The translations under genes and the position numbers were made by a program. Below are positions 26,033 to 36,161 of a stretch of 64,000 nucleotides of DNA, piece after piece (the stretch's first letter is position 1; the number at the start of each line of letters is the position of its first letter). Where the stretch lies: the NCBI RefSeq assembly GCF_947503855.1, contig NZ_CANNFF010000004.1:62001-126000 (forward strand), written 5' to 3'. Source of the stretch: an uncultured Polaribacter sp. Its GTDB lineage: Bacteria > Bacteroidota > Bacteroidia > Flavobacteriales > Flavobacteriaceae. A model generated the notes under the pieces. It did not search any database. It was given only the letters and a program-made list of their open reading frames with translations, and was not told the DNA's origin.

Positions 26033-27511
26033 TTAATATGCCTTTGCAAAAAGAACTCTTTTTGTTGATGGTTTTCCTGTTAAAACACAGGTTCCGTTTT
26101 CTTCTTTAGTGTCATTTGGTATGCATCTAATGGTTGCTTTTGTATATTCTTTTATTCGATTTTCTGTCTCCTCAGTACCGTCCCAATGAGCAGATACAAA
26201 ACCACCTTTCTTTTTTATCGCTTTTTCAAATTCTTTAAAATTATCTACAACAGTAGTATGTTTTTTTCTAAAGTCTATTGCTTTTTGAAATAAGTTTTCC
26301 TGAATTTCTTCTAATAAAGAACTCACAACATTTACTAAATTGTCTTGCAATACTGTTTGTTTTTCAAAAGTATCTCGTCTAGCAATTTCTACAGTGTTAT
26401 TTTCTAAATCTCTTTTTCCAATAGCAATTCTAACAGGCACTCCTTTTAACTCATATTCAGCAAATTTTGCACCAGGTCTAAAAGTATCTCTGTTGTCAAA
26501 CTTTACAGAAATGCCTTTTTTGCGTAATTCTTTTGTAAAAACATGTACTTTTTCAGAAATTTCTTCTAACTGGTCTTCACCTTTATAAATTGGCACAATT
26601 ACAACTTGTATTGGTGCTAATTTTGGAGGTAAAACCAAACCTGCATCATCAGAATGCGTCATAATTAAACCACCAATTAAACGTGTGGATACACCCCAAG
26701 AAGTAGCCCAAACATGTTCTTGTTTTCCTTCTTTAGAAGTAAATTTTACATCGAAAGCTTTGGCAAAATTTTGACCTAAAAAGTGACTTGTTCCTGCTTG
26801 TAATGCTTTACCATCTTGCATCAACGCTTCTATTGTATAGGTGTCTTCTGCTCCAGCAAAACGTTCACTATCAGATTTAATACCTTTAATTACAGGCATT
26901 GCCATAAAGTTTTCTGCAAACGTTGCATAAACTTCCTGCATTTGTTTAGCTTCTGTAACAGCTTCTGCTTTGGTTGCGTGTGCTGTGTGACCTTCTTGCC
27001 ATAAAAATTCTGCAGTTCTTAAAAATAAACGTGTTCTCATTTCCCAACGTACAACATTTGCCCATTGGTTTATTAACAGAGGTAAGTCTCTATAAGATTG
27101 TATCCATCCTTTATATGTATTCCAAATAATAGCTTCTGATGTTGGTCTAACTACTAATTCTTCTTCCAATTTTGCTTCTGGATCTACTCTTAATTTCCCT
27201 TCATTATCAGGATCATTTTGTAGTCTATAATGTGTAACAACAGCACATTCTTTTGCAAAACCTTCTGCATTTTTTTCTTCAGCTTCAAACAAACTTTTGG
27301 GTACAAAAAGCGGAAAATAAGCATTTTCATGACCTGTTTCTTTAAACATTTTATCTAGTTCAGCTTGCATTTTTTCCCAAATAGCAAAACCATAGGGTTT
27401 TATTACCATACAGCCTCTTACAGCCGAGTTTTCTGCTAAATCTGCTTTTACAACTAGCTCATTATACCACTTAGAATAGTCTTCTGTTCTTTTTGTTAAA
27501 TGTTTACCCAT
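26033..27511 (-). CDS. proS: Prolyl-tRNA synthetase (archaeal/eukaryal-like form)
   Basis: A class II aminoacyl-tRNA synthetase of 492 residues. The shorter ProS form without the editing insertion is seen: motif 2 in [22 protein letters not shown] (family [17 protein letters not shown]), the HATKAEA segment, then [16 protein letters not shown] and motif 3 [20 protein letters not shown]. The C-terminal anticodon-binding domain is followed by a zinc-type tail that here retains [17 protein letters not shown] and ends in Tyr (AKAY), as in this subgroup. It is upstream of tRNA-Glu and rpsT on the same strand. Confidence 0.96.
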   Translation of the reverse strand: MGKHLTKRTEDYSKWYNELVVKADLAENSAVRGCMVIKPYGFAIWEKMQAELDKMFKETGHENAYFPLFVPKSLFEAEEKNAEGFAKECAVVTHYRLQNDPDNEGKLRVDPEAKLEEELVVRPTSEAIIWNTYKGWIQSYRDLPLLINQWANVVRWEMRTRLFLRTAEFLWQEGHTAHATKAEAVTEAKQMQEVYATFAENFMAMPVIKGIKSDSERFAGAEDTYTIEALMQDGKALQAGTSHFLGQNFAKAFDVKFTSKEGKQEHVWATSWGVSTRLIGGLIMTHSDDAGLVLPPKLAPIQVVIVPIYKGEDQLEEISEKVHVFTKELRKKGISVKFDNRDTFRPGAKFAEYELKGVPVRIAIGKRDLENNTVEIARRDTFEKQTVLQDNLVNVVSSLLEEIQENLFQKAIDFRKKHTTVVDNFKEFEKAIKKKGGFVSAHWDGTEETENRIKEYTKATIRCIPNDTKEENGTCVLTGKPSTKRVLFAKAY

Positions 27512-27682
27512 AATTAAAAGTTTGGCACAAATGTTGTTATATTTATACTGAAATTAATGTTATATAGTTTTTGTGTCCCGCAAAATCAATGCAAAACTAC
27601 TACAAAAAGGTTATAGACCAAGTAAAGTTTTAATTTTTTGATAACATTTATTTCGTTACTGTTTCTCTTAAAACAAAAAAAT

Positions 27683-28780
27683 ATGAAATTATCACATAAA
27701 AATAACAGATTTAATTCAGTAGCATTATTTATAATAGCAAATTTGTTGCTTGTTTCTTGTGGTACTTATCAAAGTGTATATAATGATGATGGTATTTATG
27801 GAGATGACCGACCCACAAAAAAAGTTATTGTTGTAAATGAAAGAGAATATGAAGACTACAACACTAATTATTTTACACAAGAACTTGAGCGTTTAGAGAA
27901 TGTAAATAATAATGATATTTTTACAGACGTAGATACATATCATACTGCAGATACTCTATATGTAGAAGATGGTTTAAATTATAATACAAACCCATCTTGG
28001 GGAAATAACTCTAATGACGTTATTGTAAATGTAAATGTCGTAGATCCATACTGGAATAATTTTTACAATCCAGCTTTTGGAATGTGGGGCTATAATAACT
28101 TCGGATGGAATCATTGGGGTTGGAATGATTGGAGATTTAGAAATAGATGGGGCTGGAATCCTTATTGGTACCCATACCATAACAACTTTGCTTTAGGCTG
28201 GGGCTGGGACAATTGGGGTTGGAACAGAGGTTATAACAACTGGGGTAGAAATAATAGATTTAATGATAGATATATTAGAAATACAACTTTTGGAAGAAGA
28301 GTTGCCTATAATAATAGTACAAGAAGAAATGGAGTTACTACTAGAAGATCTCCTATAAGTTCAAGAAGAAGTACAAGTACTTCTAGGTATAATTCATCTA
28401 CCGTAAGGAGGAACTCTAGAACTGTTAATCCAACTAGGAGAAGTTCTACTACAACAAGAAGAAGTTCGTCAACCACTGGAGGAAGCTCTGGTAATACAAC
28501 TAGAAGATCATCTTCTAGCACACGAAGAAGTTCATCTTCTACAAGAAGAAGTTCGGGCAGTTCTAGGGGTTCGTCATCTAGTTCTAGAAGAAGGAATAAT
28601 ATAAGTAGTGTTAATAGAAATGCTACTAATAGTAGAAGTACTTACAAGCCTTCTACATCTAGTTCTACAAGAAGCACTAGTTCATACAGGCCTTCAACTT
28701 CTAGTAGCTCTTCTTCAAGAGCAACAAGTAGTAGAAGTTCTTCTACAAGAAGTTCATCTTCATCTAGAAGAAGAAATTAA
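27683..28780 (+). CDS. Lipoprotein with Trp/Asn-Gly-rich middle and Ser/Arg-rich tail
   Basis: Function not recognised. From ATG 27683 the protein has 365 residues, beginning with a lipoprotein signal peptide whose lipobox is LLLVSCG, so the mature Cys would be near residue 27. I prefer this start because the in-frame one 45 bp earlier would bury the signal peptide. Three regions follow: an acidic Asp/Asn/Tyr part (about 30-125), a Trp-rich repeat region (GWNHWGWNDW, WGWDNWGWNRGYNNWG, about 145-195), and a ~170-residue tail built mainly of Ser, Arg and Thr (RRSSSSTRRSS-like). The tail is highly basic. Such proteins recur in flavobacteria; a surface role is guessed. Confidence 0.75.
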   Translation: MKLSHKNNRFNSVALFIIANLLLVSCGTYQSVYNDDGIYGDDRPTKKVIVVNEREYEDYNTNYFTQELERLENVNNNDIFTDVDTYHTADTLYVEDGLNYNTNPSWGNNSNDVIVNVNVVDPYWNNFYNPAFGMWGYNNFGWNHWGWNDWRFRNRWGWNPYWYPYHNNFALGWGWDNWGWNRGYNNWGRNNRFNDRYIRNTTFGRRVAYNNSTRRNGVTTRRSPISSRRSTSTSRYNSSTVRRNSRTVNPTRRSSTTTRRSSSTTGGSSGNTTRRSSSSTRRSSSSTRRSSGSSRGSSSSSRRRNNISSVNRNATNSRSTYKPSTSSSTRSTSSYRPSTSSSSSSRATSSRSSSTRSSSSSRRRN

Positions 28781-28811
28781 ACATTTAATTATAATCTAAT
28801 AAAGCATAAAA

Positions 28812-30197
28812 ATGAAAAAATTAATAACGTTTTTGATTTTGTTCGCAGTAACTCTTACATCTTTTTCGCAATCATTAGGATATCAAGATTTGGCATTATT
28901 GTTCTCTGAAAATGATGCAAATGGTACAGCACGTTTTACGTCTATGAGTGGTGCTTTTGGAGCATTAGGTGGAGATATTTCTTCAATAAATATAAACCCA
29001 GCAGGTATAGCTGTTTTTAATAATAGTGCTTTTTCTGGTAGTTTTAATTCTAGAAATACAGATATTACTAGTAATTATTATGGTACTTCTAGAAATAACC
29101 AAAACCAATTTTTTAATTTAACGCAAGCGGGTGCAGTATTAGTTTTTAGAAGTGCTTATAATTCTGAATGGGAAAAATTTGCCATAGGTTTTAATTATAG
29201 AATGAAAAAAGATTATAACAACGGGTTTAGTGCTGTTGGTAATAGTGGTATTGCAACTTTTAGAGATTTTCCTTTAGATAATAATACACCAACGATAGAT
29301 TATAATGTAGCAGAAGAACAACGTTTTCGGAATAATTACACAGGCGAATTAAATGAAGTAAGTGTAGCTTTTTCTGCGGTTCATCAAAATAAATTATATG
29401 TAGGTGGTGGTTTAAATTTTTACGATTTAAATTTTAGACAACGTGCTACTTTAACAGAATTTAATAATGATGGAAATGGTAATACATTAGAGGCTAATTT
29501 TTACCAAGAAAATTTTGTAACAGGTGCAGGAGTTTCTTTAAATGCTGGTTTTATTTACAAAGCAAGTAAAAACTTTAGATTTGGTTTGTCTTACCAAACA
29601 CCCACATGGTTTACAGAAGTTTTAGAAGAATCTAACATTGTAAATAATGATGGTTATATGGGCGATACAGAAATTGTTGTAAGTAATGACAATGTTATAT
29701 ACGATAATACTGCTGGAGGAAATTTTCCGTCTCAAAATTTTATTTATAGGCTAAAAACACCAAGTAAATTAACAGCAAGTGCTGCCTTGATTTTTGGTAA
29801 AAGTGGTTTGTTAAGTGTAGATTATTCAAACAAAAATTTTACAAATATGAATTTATCTGATGCAGATTTTTATGGAGAAAATCAGTTTTTTCAAAATGAG
29901 TTAAGAAATGTCTATGCATTAAATATTGGTACAGAATGGCGTTTTGATAGATTTAGCGTTAGAGGAGGTTATAAATTTGAACAAGATCCATTAAAAACAG
30001 CTTTAGATTCAGATAATTTACAGGGATATTCTTTTGGTGGAGGTTACAACTTTGGTAACTTTAAAATAGATTTTTCTTACAGCGATAATAACAGAACCGC
30101 TTTCTATAATTCGTACCCACAGTTTCCCTCTGTAAATTCTACAGAGTTGGCAATTAGTAATAAAGTTTTTACAGGTACTGTAACCATCAATCTATAA
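28812..30197 (+). CDS. OmpP1/FadL-type outer-membrane transport protein
   Basis: A 461-residue outer-membrane barrel with a signal peptide (MKKLITFLILFAVTLTSFSQ). The FadL-like N-terminus is clear: FTSMSGAFGALGGDISSININPAGIAVF, the conserved GxAxxGxxGxxxxNPAG motif of this family (broken up here). The rest alternates in barrel fashion and ends KVFTGTVTINL. FadL-type proteins import hydrophobic compounds such as long-chain fatty acids. The substrate here is unknown. It starts 31 bp after the low-complexity lipoprotein gene and may share its transcript. Confidence 0.85.
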   Translation: MKKLITFLILFAVTLTSFSQSLGYQDLALLFSENDANGTARFTSMSGAFGALGGDISSININPAGIAVFNNSAFSGSFNSRNTDITSNYYGTSRNNQNQFFNLTQAGAVLVFRSAYNSEWEKFAIGFNYRMKKDYNNGFSAVGNSGIATFRDFPLDNNTPTIDYNVAEEQRFRNNYTGELNEVSVAFSAVHQNKLYVGGGLNFYDLNFRQRATLTEFNNDGNGNTLEANFYQENFVTGAGVSLNAGFIYKASKNFRFGLSYQTPTWFTEVLEESNIVNNDGYMGDTEIVVSNDNVIYDNTAGGNFPSQNFIYRLKTPSKLTASAALIFGKSGLLSVDYSNKNFTNMNLSDADFYGENQFFQNELRNVYALNIGTEWRFDRFSVRGGYKFEQDPLKTALDSDNLQGYSFGGGYNFGNFKIDFSYSDNNRTAFYNSYPQFPSVNSTELAISNKVFTGTVTINL

Positions 30198-30220
30198 AAA
30201 AAAATAAACAAAATTTATGA

Positions 30221-30270
30221 TTAAGACGTTACTTAAATGGTTGTAAAAAATCATTAAAGTAACGTCTTAA
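30221..30270. repeat. 14-bp perfect inverted repeat
   Basis: TTAAGACGTTACTT (30221-30234) and AAGTAACGTCTTAA (30257-30270) flank a 22-nt loop downstream of the FadL-like gene. No T-run follows, so it is not a standard terminator; it may be a Rho-blocking hairpin or an operator. Confidence 0.6.
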
Positions 30271-30311
30271 AGTTTATCTCAATTATACAATAGTATTTAT
30301 CTTTTTTGCCT

Positions 30312-30319
30312 TAATTTTG
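30312..30319 (+). promoter_or_regulatory. nfu promoter -7 box
   Basis: TAATTTTG matches TAnnTTTG, 18 bp before the ATG of the NifU-family gene. Confidence 0.5.
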
Positions 30320-30337
30320 CAATTCAATTTTTAGCAG

Positions 30338-31246
30338 ATGTCAGAAACTAAAATAACAATACAAGAAACAACCAATAATACTATTATTAAATACAACAGT
30401 ACTAGTGTTTTAATTAATGGAGGTAGTTACGAATTTAATAATATAGATGAAGCTAAAAACTCTCCTTTAGCACAACAATTGTTTTATTTACCATTTGTAA
30501 AAAAGGTATTTGTAACCGCCAATTTTATTGCCATACAACGCTTTGATATCGTGGAGTGGGAAGAGGTTCAAGAAGAAGTAAGAGAACAAATAGCAGCTTA
30601 TATAAATAATGGTAACGCAGTTGTAAACGAGCAAACAACCTCTAAAAAAGAAGCTATAGAAGTATATGCAGAAGTTACGCCAAACCCAGCAGTAATGAAG
30701 TTTGGTACCAATAAAGCATTAACACAAACAGATGTAGAATTTAAAAATATAGATGAAGCAAGTGCGTCATCGCCTATAGCGCAAGCTATTTTTAATTTTC
30801 CGTTTGTAAAACAAGTTTTTATCTCAGACAATTACATATCTATTACAAAATACGATATGGTAGAATGGGATGAGGTTTACGGAGAAGTAAGAACTTTTAT
30901 AAGAGAATATTTAGCAGCAGGTAAAATTATCATTAAAGAATTACCAAAAGAAGAAGCTATAACTTCAGCAGAAAATAAGGCTGTAAAACCAACCATAGCT
31001 TTAGAAGGTACTGCAGCACAAATTGTAGATATTTTAGACGAATATATAAAACCAGCAGTAGCCGGTGATGGAGGTAATATTGCCTTTAGATCTTATGATG
31101 AACAAAACAAAGTAGTAAGCGTAATTTTACAAGGTGCTTGCAGTGGTTGCCCATCATCTACAGCAACTTTAAAAAACGGAATAGAAAATTTGTTAAAAGA
31201 AATGTTGCCCAATCAAATTAATGAAGTTGTGGCAATAAATGGTTAA
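30338..31246 (+). CDS. NifU-family Fe-S cluster scaffold/carrier (Nfu), duplicated N-domain
   Basis: An Fe-S carrier of 302 residues. Two copies of the Nfu N-terminal domain appear in tandem (about 5-100 and 108-205): compare [20 protein letters not shown] with [20 protein letters not shown], each followed by a VEW(E/D)EV segment. The C-terminal NifU domain (about 225-302) contains the cluster-binding CxxC in [10 protein letters not shown]. It binds a 4Fe-4S cluster between subunits in known Nfu proteins. It heads a run with menG and porT on the plus strand. Confidence 0.9.
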   Translation: MSETKITIQETTNNTIIKYNSTSVLINGGSYEFNNIDEAKNSPLAQQLFYLPFVKKVFVTANFIAIQRFDIVEWEEVQEEVREQIAAYINNGNAVVNEQTTSKKEAIEVYAEVTPNPAVMKFGTNKALTQTDVEFKNIDEASASSPIAQAIFNFPFVKQVFISDNYISITKYDMVEWDEVYGEVRTFIREYLAAGKIIIKELPKEEAITSAENKAVKPTIALEGTAAQIVDILDEYIKPAVAGDGGNIAFRSYDEQNKVVSVILQGACSGCPSSTATLKNGIENLLKEMLPNQINEVVAING

Positions 31247-31275
31247 AAACAAGTTTAAGCCGAAACCAAAACAAT

Positions 31276-32007
31276 ATGTCAGCAGAAAAAATAAACCCAT
31301 ACAAAGATTCAGTATTAGGTAAAAAAGAACAGGTAGCACAAATGTTTGATACTATTTCTGGTAATTACGATGGTTTAAATAGAGTAATTTCGTTAGGGAT
31401 TGATGTAAAATGGCGTAAAAAAGTTGTTGAAATTGTTACCAAAAACAATCCAAAACAAATTTTAGACATTGCAACTGGTACTGGAGATTTAGCATTAATG
31501 ATGTCTAATTTAAACCCAGATAGAATTGTTGGTTTAGATATATCTGAAGGTATGTTAGAAGTTGGAAAGCAAAAAATAGCTAGAGCAAAGCTATCAGATA
31601 AAATAGAAATGGTAGTTGGAGATTCTGAAGAAATGCCATTTGAAGACAATACTTTTGATGCCATTACAGTTTCTTTTGGCGTTAGGAATTTTGCTAACTT
31701 AGATAAAGGTTTAAAAGAAATTGCTAGAGTTTTAAAACCTACTGGTGTTTTGGTAATTTTAGAAACTTCAAACCCAACAAAATTTCCATTCAAACAAGGT
31801 TATAAATTATATACAAGTGTATTTTTGCCAATAGTTGGTAAATTATTCTCTAAAGATAAAGCAGCTTATTCTTATTTGTCTGAAACTGCAAATTCTTTTC
31901 CTTTTGGAGAGTCCTTTAACAATATTTTGAGAAAAAATGGGTTTACACATGCAGAAGATAATCCTGTAACTTTTGGTGTTGCTACAATTTACACAGCACG
32001 TAAGTAA
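31276..32007 (+). CDS. ubiE: Demethylmenaquinone methyltransferase
   Basis: The C-methyltransferase of menaquinone (and, where present, ubiquinone) synthesis, often called menG in this phylum. The 243 residues carry the family start [20 protein letters not shown] (broken form of VxxMFDxIAxxYDxLN), the SAM-binding [13 protein letters not shown] (about 64-76), and [19 protein letters not shown] (about 133-151). Menaquinone is the quinone of Bacteroidota. porT follows 2 bp after its stop, a pairing also seen in other flavobacteria. Confidence 0.95.
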   Translation: MSAEKINPYKDSVLGKKEQVAQMFDTISGNYDGLNRVISLGIDVKWRKKVVEIVTKNNPKQILDIATGTGDLALMMSNLNPDRIVGLDISEGMLEVGKQKIARAKLSDKIEMVVGDSEEMPFEDNTFDAITVSFGVRNFANLDKGLKEIARVLKPTGVLVILETSNPTKFPFKQGYKLYTSVFLPIVGKLFSKDKAAYSYLSETANSFPFGESFNNILRKNGFTHAEDNPVTFGVATIYTARK

Positions 32008-32009
32008 TT

Positions 32010-32717
32010 ATGAGTAAAAGAAGTCTGTTTTTTTCTTTTTTTTTTATAACAAGCATTTCATTTTATGCGCAAAGTGAACGTGTAGAATATTTACCTACTT
32101 TTGATAGAAAACCTTTGCATTATGGTTTTTATTTTGGGATAAATCAAAACGATTTTAAACTAAACCTAAGAGAAAGTAATGTTACAGATGCCAACATAAC
32201 AGTAGAACCAACAGCAGGTTTTAATGTGGGTTTAATAGCAGATTTCAAATTACATAAAAACTTAAATTTACGTCTAGAACCAGGTTTGGTAAGTAATTCT
32301 AAAAGAATACTGTTCAATCATCTAAACACATCATCTAACCCACAAGATAGTATTAGAGAAATTGGATCTACTTATTTACACATACCGTTGGTTTTTAAAT
32401 TTAGTACAGATAGGTATAAAAATATACGTCCTTATTTATTAACGGGTGTTTCTTACAACTACAACTTTTCTAGTAACGAGGCAAATCAAGATGATAACTC
32501 TGCAGGACAATTTAGAATGACAACCCACAACTTTATGTACGAAGTTGGTATAGGTCTAGATTTCTACTTGTATTACTTTAAATTTTCTCCTTCCATTCGT
32601 GGTTTTTTTGCATTTAACAACGAAATTAAATACGATGATGATCCAAACAGTCAATGGACATCACCTATTAATTTTATGGGAACTAGAGGTATATTTTTAA
32701 ACTTTGCTTTCGAGTAA
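32010..32717 (+). CDS. porT: Type IX secretion system protein PorT
   Basis: An outer-membrane beta-barrel protein required for the Bacteroidota-specific type IX secretion system (SprT in Flavobacterium). The 235 residues have a signal peptide (about 1-21, FITSISFYAQ) and beta-barrel alternation. Diagnostic stretches are RKPLHYGFYFGINQNDFKL, LRLEPGLVSNSKR and TYLHIPLVFKFS. The position directly behind menG/ubiE, as in other flavobacteria, supports the call. It lies 2 bp after ubiE. Confidence 0.85.
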   Translation: MSKRSLFFSFFFITSISFYAQSERVEYLPTFDRKPLHYGFYFGINQNDFKLNLRESNVTDANITVEPTAGFNVGLIADFKLHKNLNLRLEPGLVSNSKRILFNHLNTSSNPQDSIREIGSTYLHIPLVFKFSTDRYKNIRPYLLTGVSYNYNFSSNEANQDDNSAGQFRMTTHNFMYEVGIGLDFYLYYFKFSPSIRGFFAFNNEIKYDDDPNSQWTSPINFMGTRGIFLNFAFE

Positions 32718-32735
32718 ATTTAAAGTTTAAGATTT

Positions 32736-33470
32736 TTAAATTTTATTTCTAGAAAACTCACTCAATAAAATTGCAGTAGCAGTCGCTACATTTAAACTTT
32801 CGGTTTCTTGTGTTTCTCCAAATCTTGGGATAGAAATTGTATGAGAAATTAATTTTTTAATTGTTTCAGAAACCCCATTAGCTTCATTTCCCATTATTAA
32901 AACACCTTCTTTAGGTAAGTCGCTTTTGTAAACATTTTCTCCATTCATATCTGCAATAAAAGTAGGTAATTTTGTATCCTTTAAATAATCATATAAGTCT
33001 ACATAATTGATGGTAACTCTAGTTAAAGAGCCCATACTTGCTTGTACAACTTTGTTATTATAGCAATCTACAGTATCTTTAGAGCAAATTAATTGTTGCA
33101 CACCAAACCAATCGCATAAACGAATAATGGTACCCAGGTTTCCCGGATCGTTTATAACATCTAAAGCAACAATTAAACCTGAACTTTTAGGTGATTTTTT
33201 TTCGGGTATTTTAAATAAAGCCAAAACTTTATTTGGTGTTTTTAAAGAGCTAATTTTTTTTAACTCATTTTCGGAAACAATTGTAACTTTATCTACAGCT
33301 GTCATTGTTTCAAAATCTTCGGTACAAAATAGGCTATATACTGTAAAGTTAGAATTTAGCAATTCGTTTACCACTTTTATACCTTCAGCAATAAATAATT
33401 GATGCTTTTCTCTATACTTTTTTTGCGATAAACTTGTTATTAATTTCAGTTGATTTTTAGAAATACTCAT
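32736..33470 (-). CDS. TrmH/SpoU-family RNA 2'-O-methyltransferase
   Basis: A 244-residue SPOUT methyltransferase with an N-terminal substrate-binding domain (about 1-85) and a knotted catalytic domain. SpoU motifs are present: VALDVINDPGNLGTIIRL (motif 1, Asn and Arg), LIMGNEANGVSE (motif 2) and IPRFGETQETESLNVATATAI (motif 3). It probably methylates the 2'-O of a ribose in rRNA or tRNA; the site cannot be inferred. Divergent from tamL, with start codons 69 bp apart. Confidence 0.92.
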   Translation of the reverse strand: MSISKNQLKLITSLSQKKYREKHQLFIAEGIKVVNELLNSNFTVYSLFCTEDFETMTAVDKVTIVSENELKKISSLKTPNKVLALFKIPEKKSPKSSGLIVALDVINDPGNLGTIIRLCDWFGVQQLICSKDTVDCYNNKVVQASMGSLTRVTINYVDLYDYLKDTKLPTFIADMNGENVYKSDLPKEGVLIMGNEANGVSETIKKLISHTISIPRFGETQETESLNVATATAILLSEFSRNKI

Positions 33471-33508
33471 TAAATGTATCTATTTATAAATAAACGCTTG
33501 AAAAATGT

Positions 33509-33516
33509 TATTTTTG
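33509..33516 (+). promoter_or_regulatory. tamL promoter -7 box
   Basis: TATTTTTG matches TAnnTTTG and lies 24 bp before the ATG at 33540. It supports that start over an in-frame one at 33474, which would be upstream of the transcript. Confidence 0.5.
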
Positions 33517-33539
33517 AGGTTGAATGTATTGCTAAAGTA

Positions 33540-36044
33540 ATGAAAAAACTTTCTTTTTACTTTTTATTCTTTTTGTTTTTAAGCGCGTGTAACTCTACAA
33601 AACATGTTGCAGAAGATAAACACATGCTTACACAAAATTATATTTATGTGGACAGTGTTAGAAATAAAAGCTCAGAGCTTCAGAAGTATATTCTTCAAAA
33701 ACCCAATTCCAGGTTTTTAAATTTACCTTTTGGCTTGTATTTTCATAATTTAGGCAATCATGATAAGCCAAAAACCCCATCAGAGTGGGGAAAGGAAAAT
33801 CCTAATAAATATAAATTTATAAAAAATATTTTTTCAGAAAAACAAAGCATTGCCTACGCAAACACATTTATAAACTTAAATAATTGGTTTTTAAGTTATG
33901 ATAGCCCAGTTATAGTTAACGAAAATAAAGTAAAAAGAACCGCAGATAATTTATGGGCTTATTATAAAAATAAAGGATATTTCGATTCTAAAGTAAAGGA
34001 AACCATTAATAGGGATGGTAATAAAAAAGCCACTGTAGACTATCATGTAACTTTAGGAAAACCTACTTTATTAGATACGATAAAAGTACATATAGAATCG
34101 CCTGTTTTAGATTCTATCTATAAAGCTTCTAAAACAACAAGTTTATTAAAAAAAGGAGCTCAATACAATGATAAAGTTTTTAGAAACGAAGCCAAAAACG
34201 TAGTTAAACTCTTTAAAAACAATGGTGTTTATTATTTTTCTGAAGCTGCATTAGGCTTTTATGTAGATTCTACTAGAACAGACCATAAAATAAATGTAGC
34301 GTTTTTAATAGCGAAAGATCGTTTTAAAGAAGTAAACAATAAATACGTTAAAAGAGATTATAAAGTACATACAATAAAAGAAATCAATGTTGTAACAGAC
34401 TACTCTTACACGCAAAAAGGCAAAGTATATCAAGATACCCTACAATACAAAGGAATCAATTTTTTAGCGCATCAAAAATTAAAATACAACCCTAAGTATT
34501 TAGCACAGTCTATTTTTTTTAAACCAGGTGATATTTATAAAGACACTTTAAGTAATTTAACTAGAAATCACCTAAAGTCACTTAAAAATTTTAAGTCAAC
34601 TAATATAAATTTTAGCCCAATATTAGATACAGAGGATGCTTTAAGCATGAATATATTTTTATCTCCAAGAGATAAATACACCTTAGGTTTCGAAACAGAA
34701 TTGACACACTCTAATATTAGAGAAATTGGTACCTCAGCAAAGTTTTCATTAACCAACAGAAATGCATTTAAAGGCGCAGAAATATTAAAATTTTCTTTTT
34801 TAGGTTCTTATTTTAATGCTAAAAATGGTCCTGGTTGGGAGGTTGGTGCTGACGCATCTTTAGAAATACCAAGATTTTTAGCCCCTTTTGGATTAAACAA
34901 ATTAGTGCCAAAGAGAATGAATCCAAGAACTTTATTTTCTTTAGGTTCTAGTTTTCAAAAAAATATTGGTTTAGATAGGCAAACTTTTACCTTTTTATCT
35001 GATTATAGGTGGCAGTATAATCGTAAAAAAACCATGCAGTTAGAGATTTTTAACACACAGTATATTCAAAATTTAAACGTAAATCGTTTTTTCGATATTT
35101 ATAGTTCAGAATTTAGAAATCTAAATACTGTTGCCCAAAATTACGATGCAATCAATGGCACTAATTTTTCTCCTTTATCTTCAGATTTAAATGTGCAATC
35201 AACAGAGGCGTTAAACTTTATTAGAGAAGTTGAGGGTAACAATACAGGTTTTCAAACTTCCAATCCTGATGATTATGATACTGTATTAAATATTCAAAAC
35301 AGGTATAATATAGTTACATCAGATTTTTTAATACCCATCATTGCTTATTCCTATACATTTAACAATCAAATAGATTTTAAAGACAATAATTTCACCTTTT
35401 TTAAAGCAAGAGTCGCAAACTCTGGAAATTTATTGGGTTTATTTTCAGGTAGTTATAATGATAATGGTAAAAAAACCTTGTTTAAAATTCCTTTAGCGCA
35501 ATATTTTAAAACAGATATAGAATACAAACGTTTTTGGGACGTTGGATTAAACGCTGTTTTTGGGATTCGATCTTTTTTAGGCGCAATTATTACTTATGAT
35601 AATTCAGATATACCATTTACAAGAAGTTATTTTGCAGGTGGTTCGAATGATATTAGAGCGTGGCAAACTTATGAGTTAGGACCTGGTAGTAGAAACACTG
35701 GATTAGAATTTAACGTAGGAAGTTTTAAATTTTTAACTAGTGCAGAATATCGTTTCAATCTTTTTGGAAGCTTAAAAGGAGCCCTATTTCTAGATGCTGG
35801 AAATATTTGGGATATTTCTAGATCTAAATTTATAGACGATGCATCTAAATTTAGTGGTCTTGAGTCTTTAAAAGAAATTGCCATAGGCTCAGGCTTAGGA
35901 GTTAGATACGATTTAAACTTTTTTGTTTTAAGATTTGATGTAGGTTTTAAAACTTACGAACCTTATTTAGAGCAAGGTAAATGGTTTAAAAACTTTAATT
36001 TTGGAAGTGCTGTTTATAACATAGGTATCAACTACCCTTTTTAA
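33540..36044 (+). CDS. tamL: Outer-membrane assembly lipoprotein TamL (BamA/TamA family)
   Basis: An Omp85-family barrel protein carrying a lipoprotein signal peptide (FLFFLFLSACNST), the feature that sets TamL of Bacteroidota apart from TamA. From ATG 33540 it has 834 residues: POTRA-like repeats (about 100-400, including AYYKNKGYFDSKVKE), then a 16-strand-type barrel with the Omp85 signature region IPFTRSYFAGGSNDIRAW (about 700) and the C-terminal GSAVYNIGINYPF ending in an aromatic residue. TamL pairs with TamB in outer-membrane biogenesis; no tamB is in this window. Confidence 0.88.
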   Translation: MKKLSFYFLFFLFLSACNSTKHVAEDKHMLTQNYIYVDSVRNKSSELQKYILQKPNSRFLNLPFGLYFHNLGNHDKPKTPSEWGKENPNKYKFIKNIFSEKQSIAYANTFINLNNWFLSYDSPVIVNENKVKRTADNLWAYYKNKGYFDSKVKETINRDGNKKATVDYHVTLGKPTLLDTIKVHIESPVLDSIYKASKTTSLLKKGAQYNDKVFRNEAKNVVKLFKNNGVYYFSEAALGFYVDSTRTDHKINVAFLIAKDRFKEVNNKYVKRDYKVHTIKEINVVTDYSYTQKGKVYQDTLQYKGINFLAHQKLKYNPKYLAQSIFFKPGDIYKDTLSNLTRNHLKSLKNFKSTNINFSPILDTEDALSMNIFLSPRDKYTLGFETELTHSNIREIGTSAKFSLTNRNAFKGAEILKFSFLGSYFNAKNGPGWEVGADASLEIPRFLAPFGLNKLVPKRMNPRTLFSLGSSFQKNIGLDRQTFTFLSDYRWQYNRKKTMQLEIFNTQYIQNLNVNRFFDIYSSEFRNLNTVAQNYDAINGTNFSPLSSDLNVQSTEALNFIREVEGNNTGFQTSNPDDYDTVLNIQNRYNIVTSDFLIPIIAYSYTFNNQIDFKDNNFTFFKARVANSGNLLGLFSGSYNDNGKKTLFKIPLAQYFKTDIEYKRFWDVGLNAVFGIRSFLGAIITYDNSDIPFTRSYFAGGSNDIRAWQTYELGPGSRNTGLEFNVGSFKFLTSAEYRFNLFGSLKGALFLDAGNIWDISRSKFIDDASKFSGLESLKEIAIGSGLGVRYDLNFFVLRFDVGFKTYEPYLEQGKWFKNFNFGSAVYNIGINYPF

Positions 36045-36118
36045 TAAAACTGGAACTAAAGTCTATAACGTTTTCGTTATTTTTTGTAAACTACAAAGTT
36101 AAAAGCAGCTATTTTTAG

Positions 36119-36126
36119 TATTTTTG
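36119..36126 (+). promoter_or_regulatory. fbaA promoter -7 box
   Basis: TATTTTTG matches TAnnTTTG, 35 bp before the fbaA ATG. Confidence 0.5.
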
Positions 36127-36161
36127 AGGTCAATAAAAATCAACAATATAAAACACAATTT

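Noticed and set aside
28380-28760. Dense short repeats that could suggest a CRISPR-like array
   Set aside because: They are codon repeats for Ser/Arg inside one open frame, with no spacer-repeat periodicity.
28306-28799. Open frames overlapping the Ser/Arg-rich tail of the lipoprotein (LVVVELLLV-like and VLLQEVHLHLEEE-like)
   Set aside because: Artefacts of the repetitive AGA/AGT codon pattern read in other frames.
33474-33539. Upstream start for tamL
   Set aside because: It precedes the likely -7 box and would bury the lipoprotein signal peptide.
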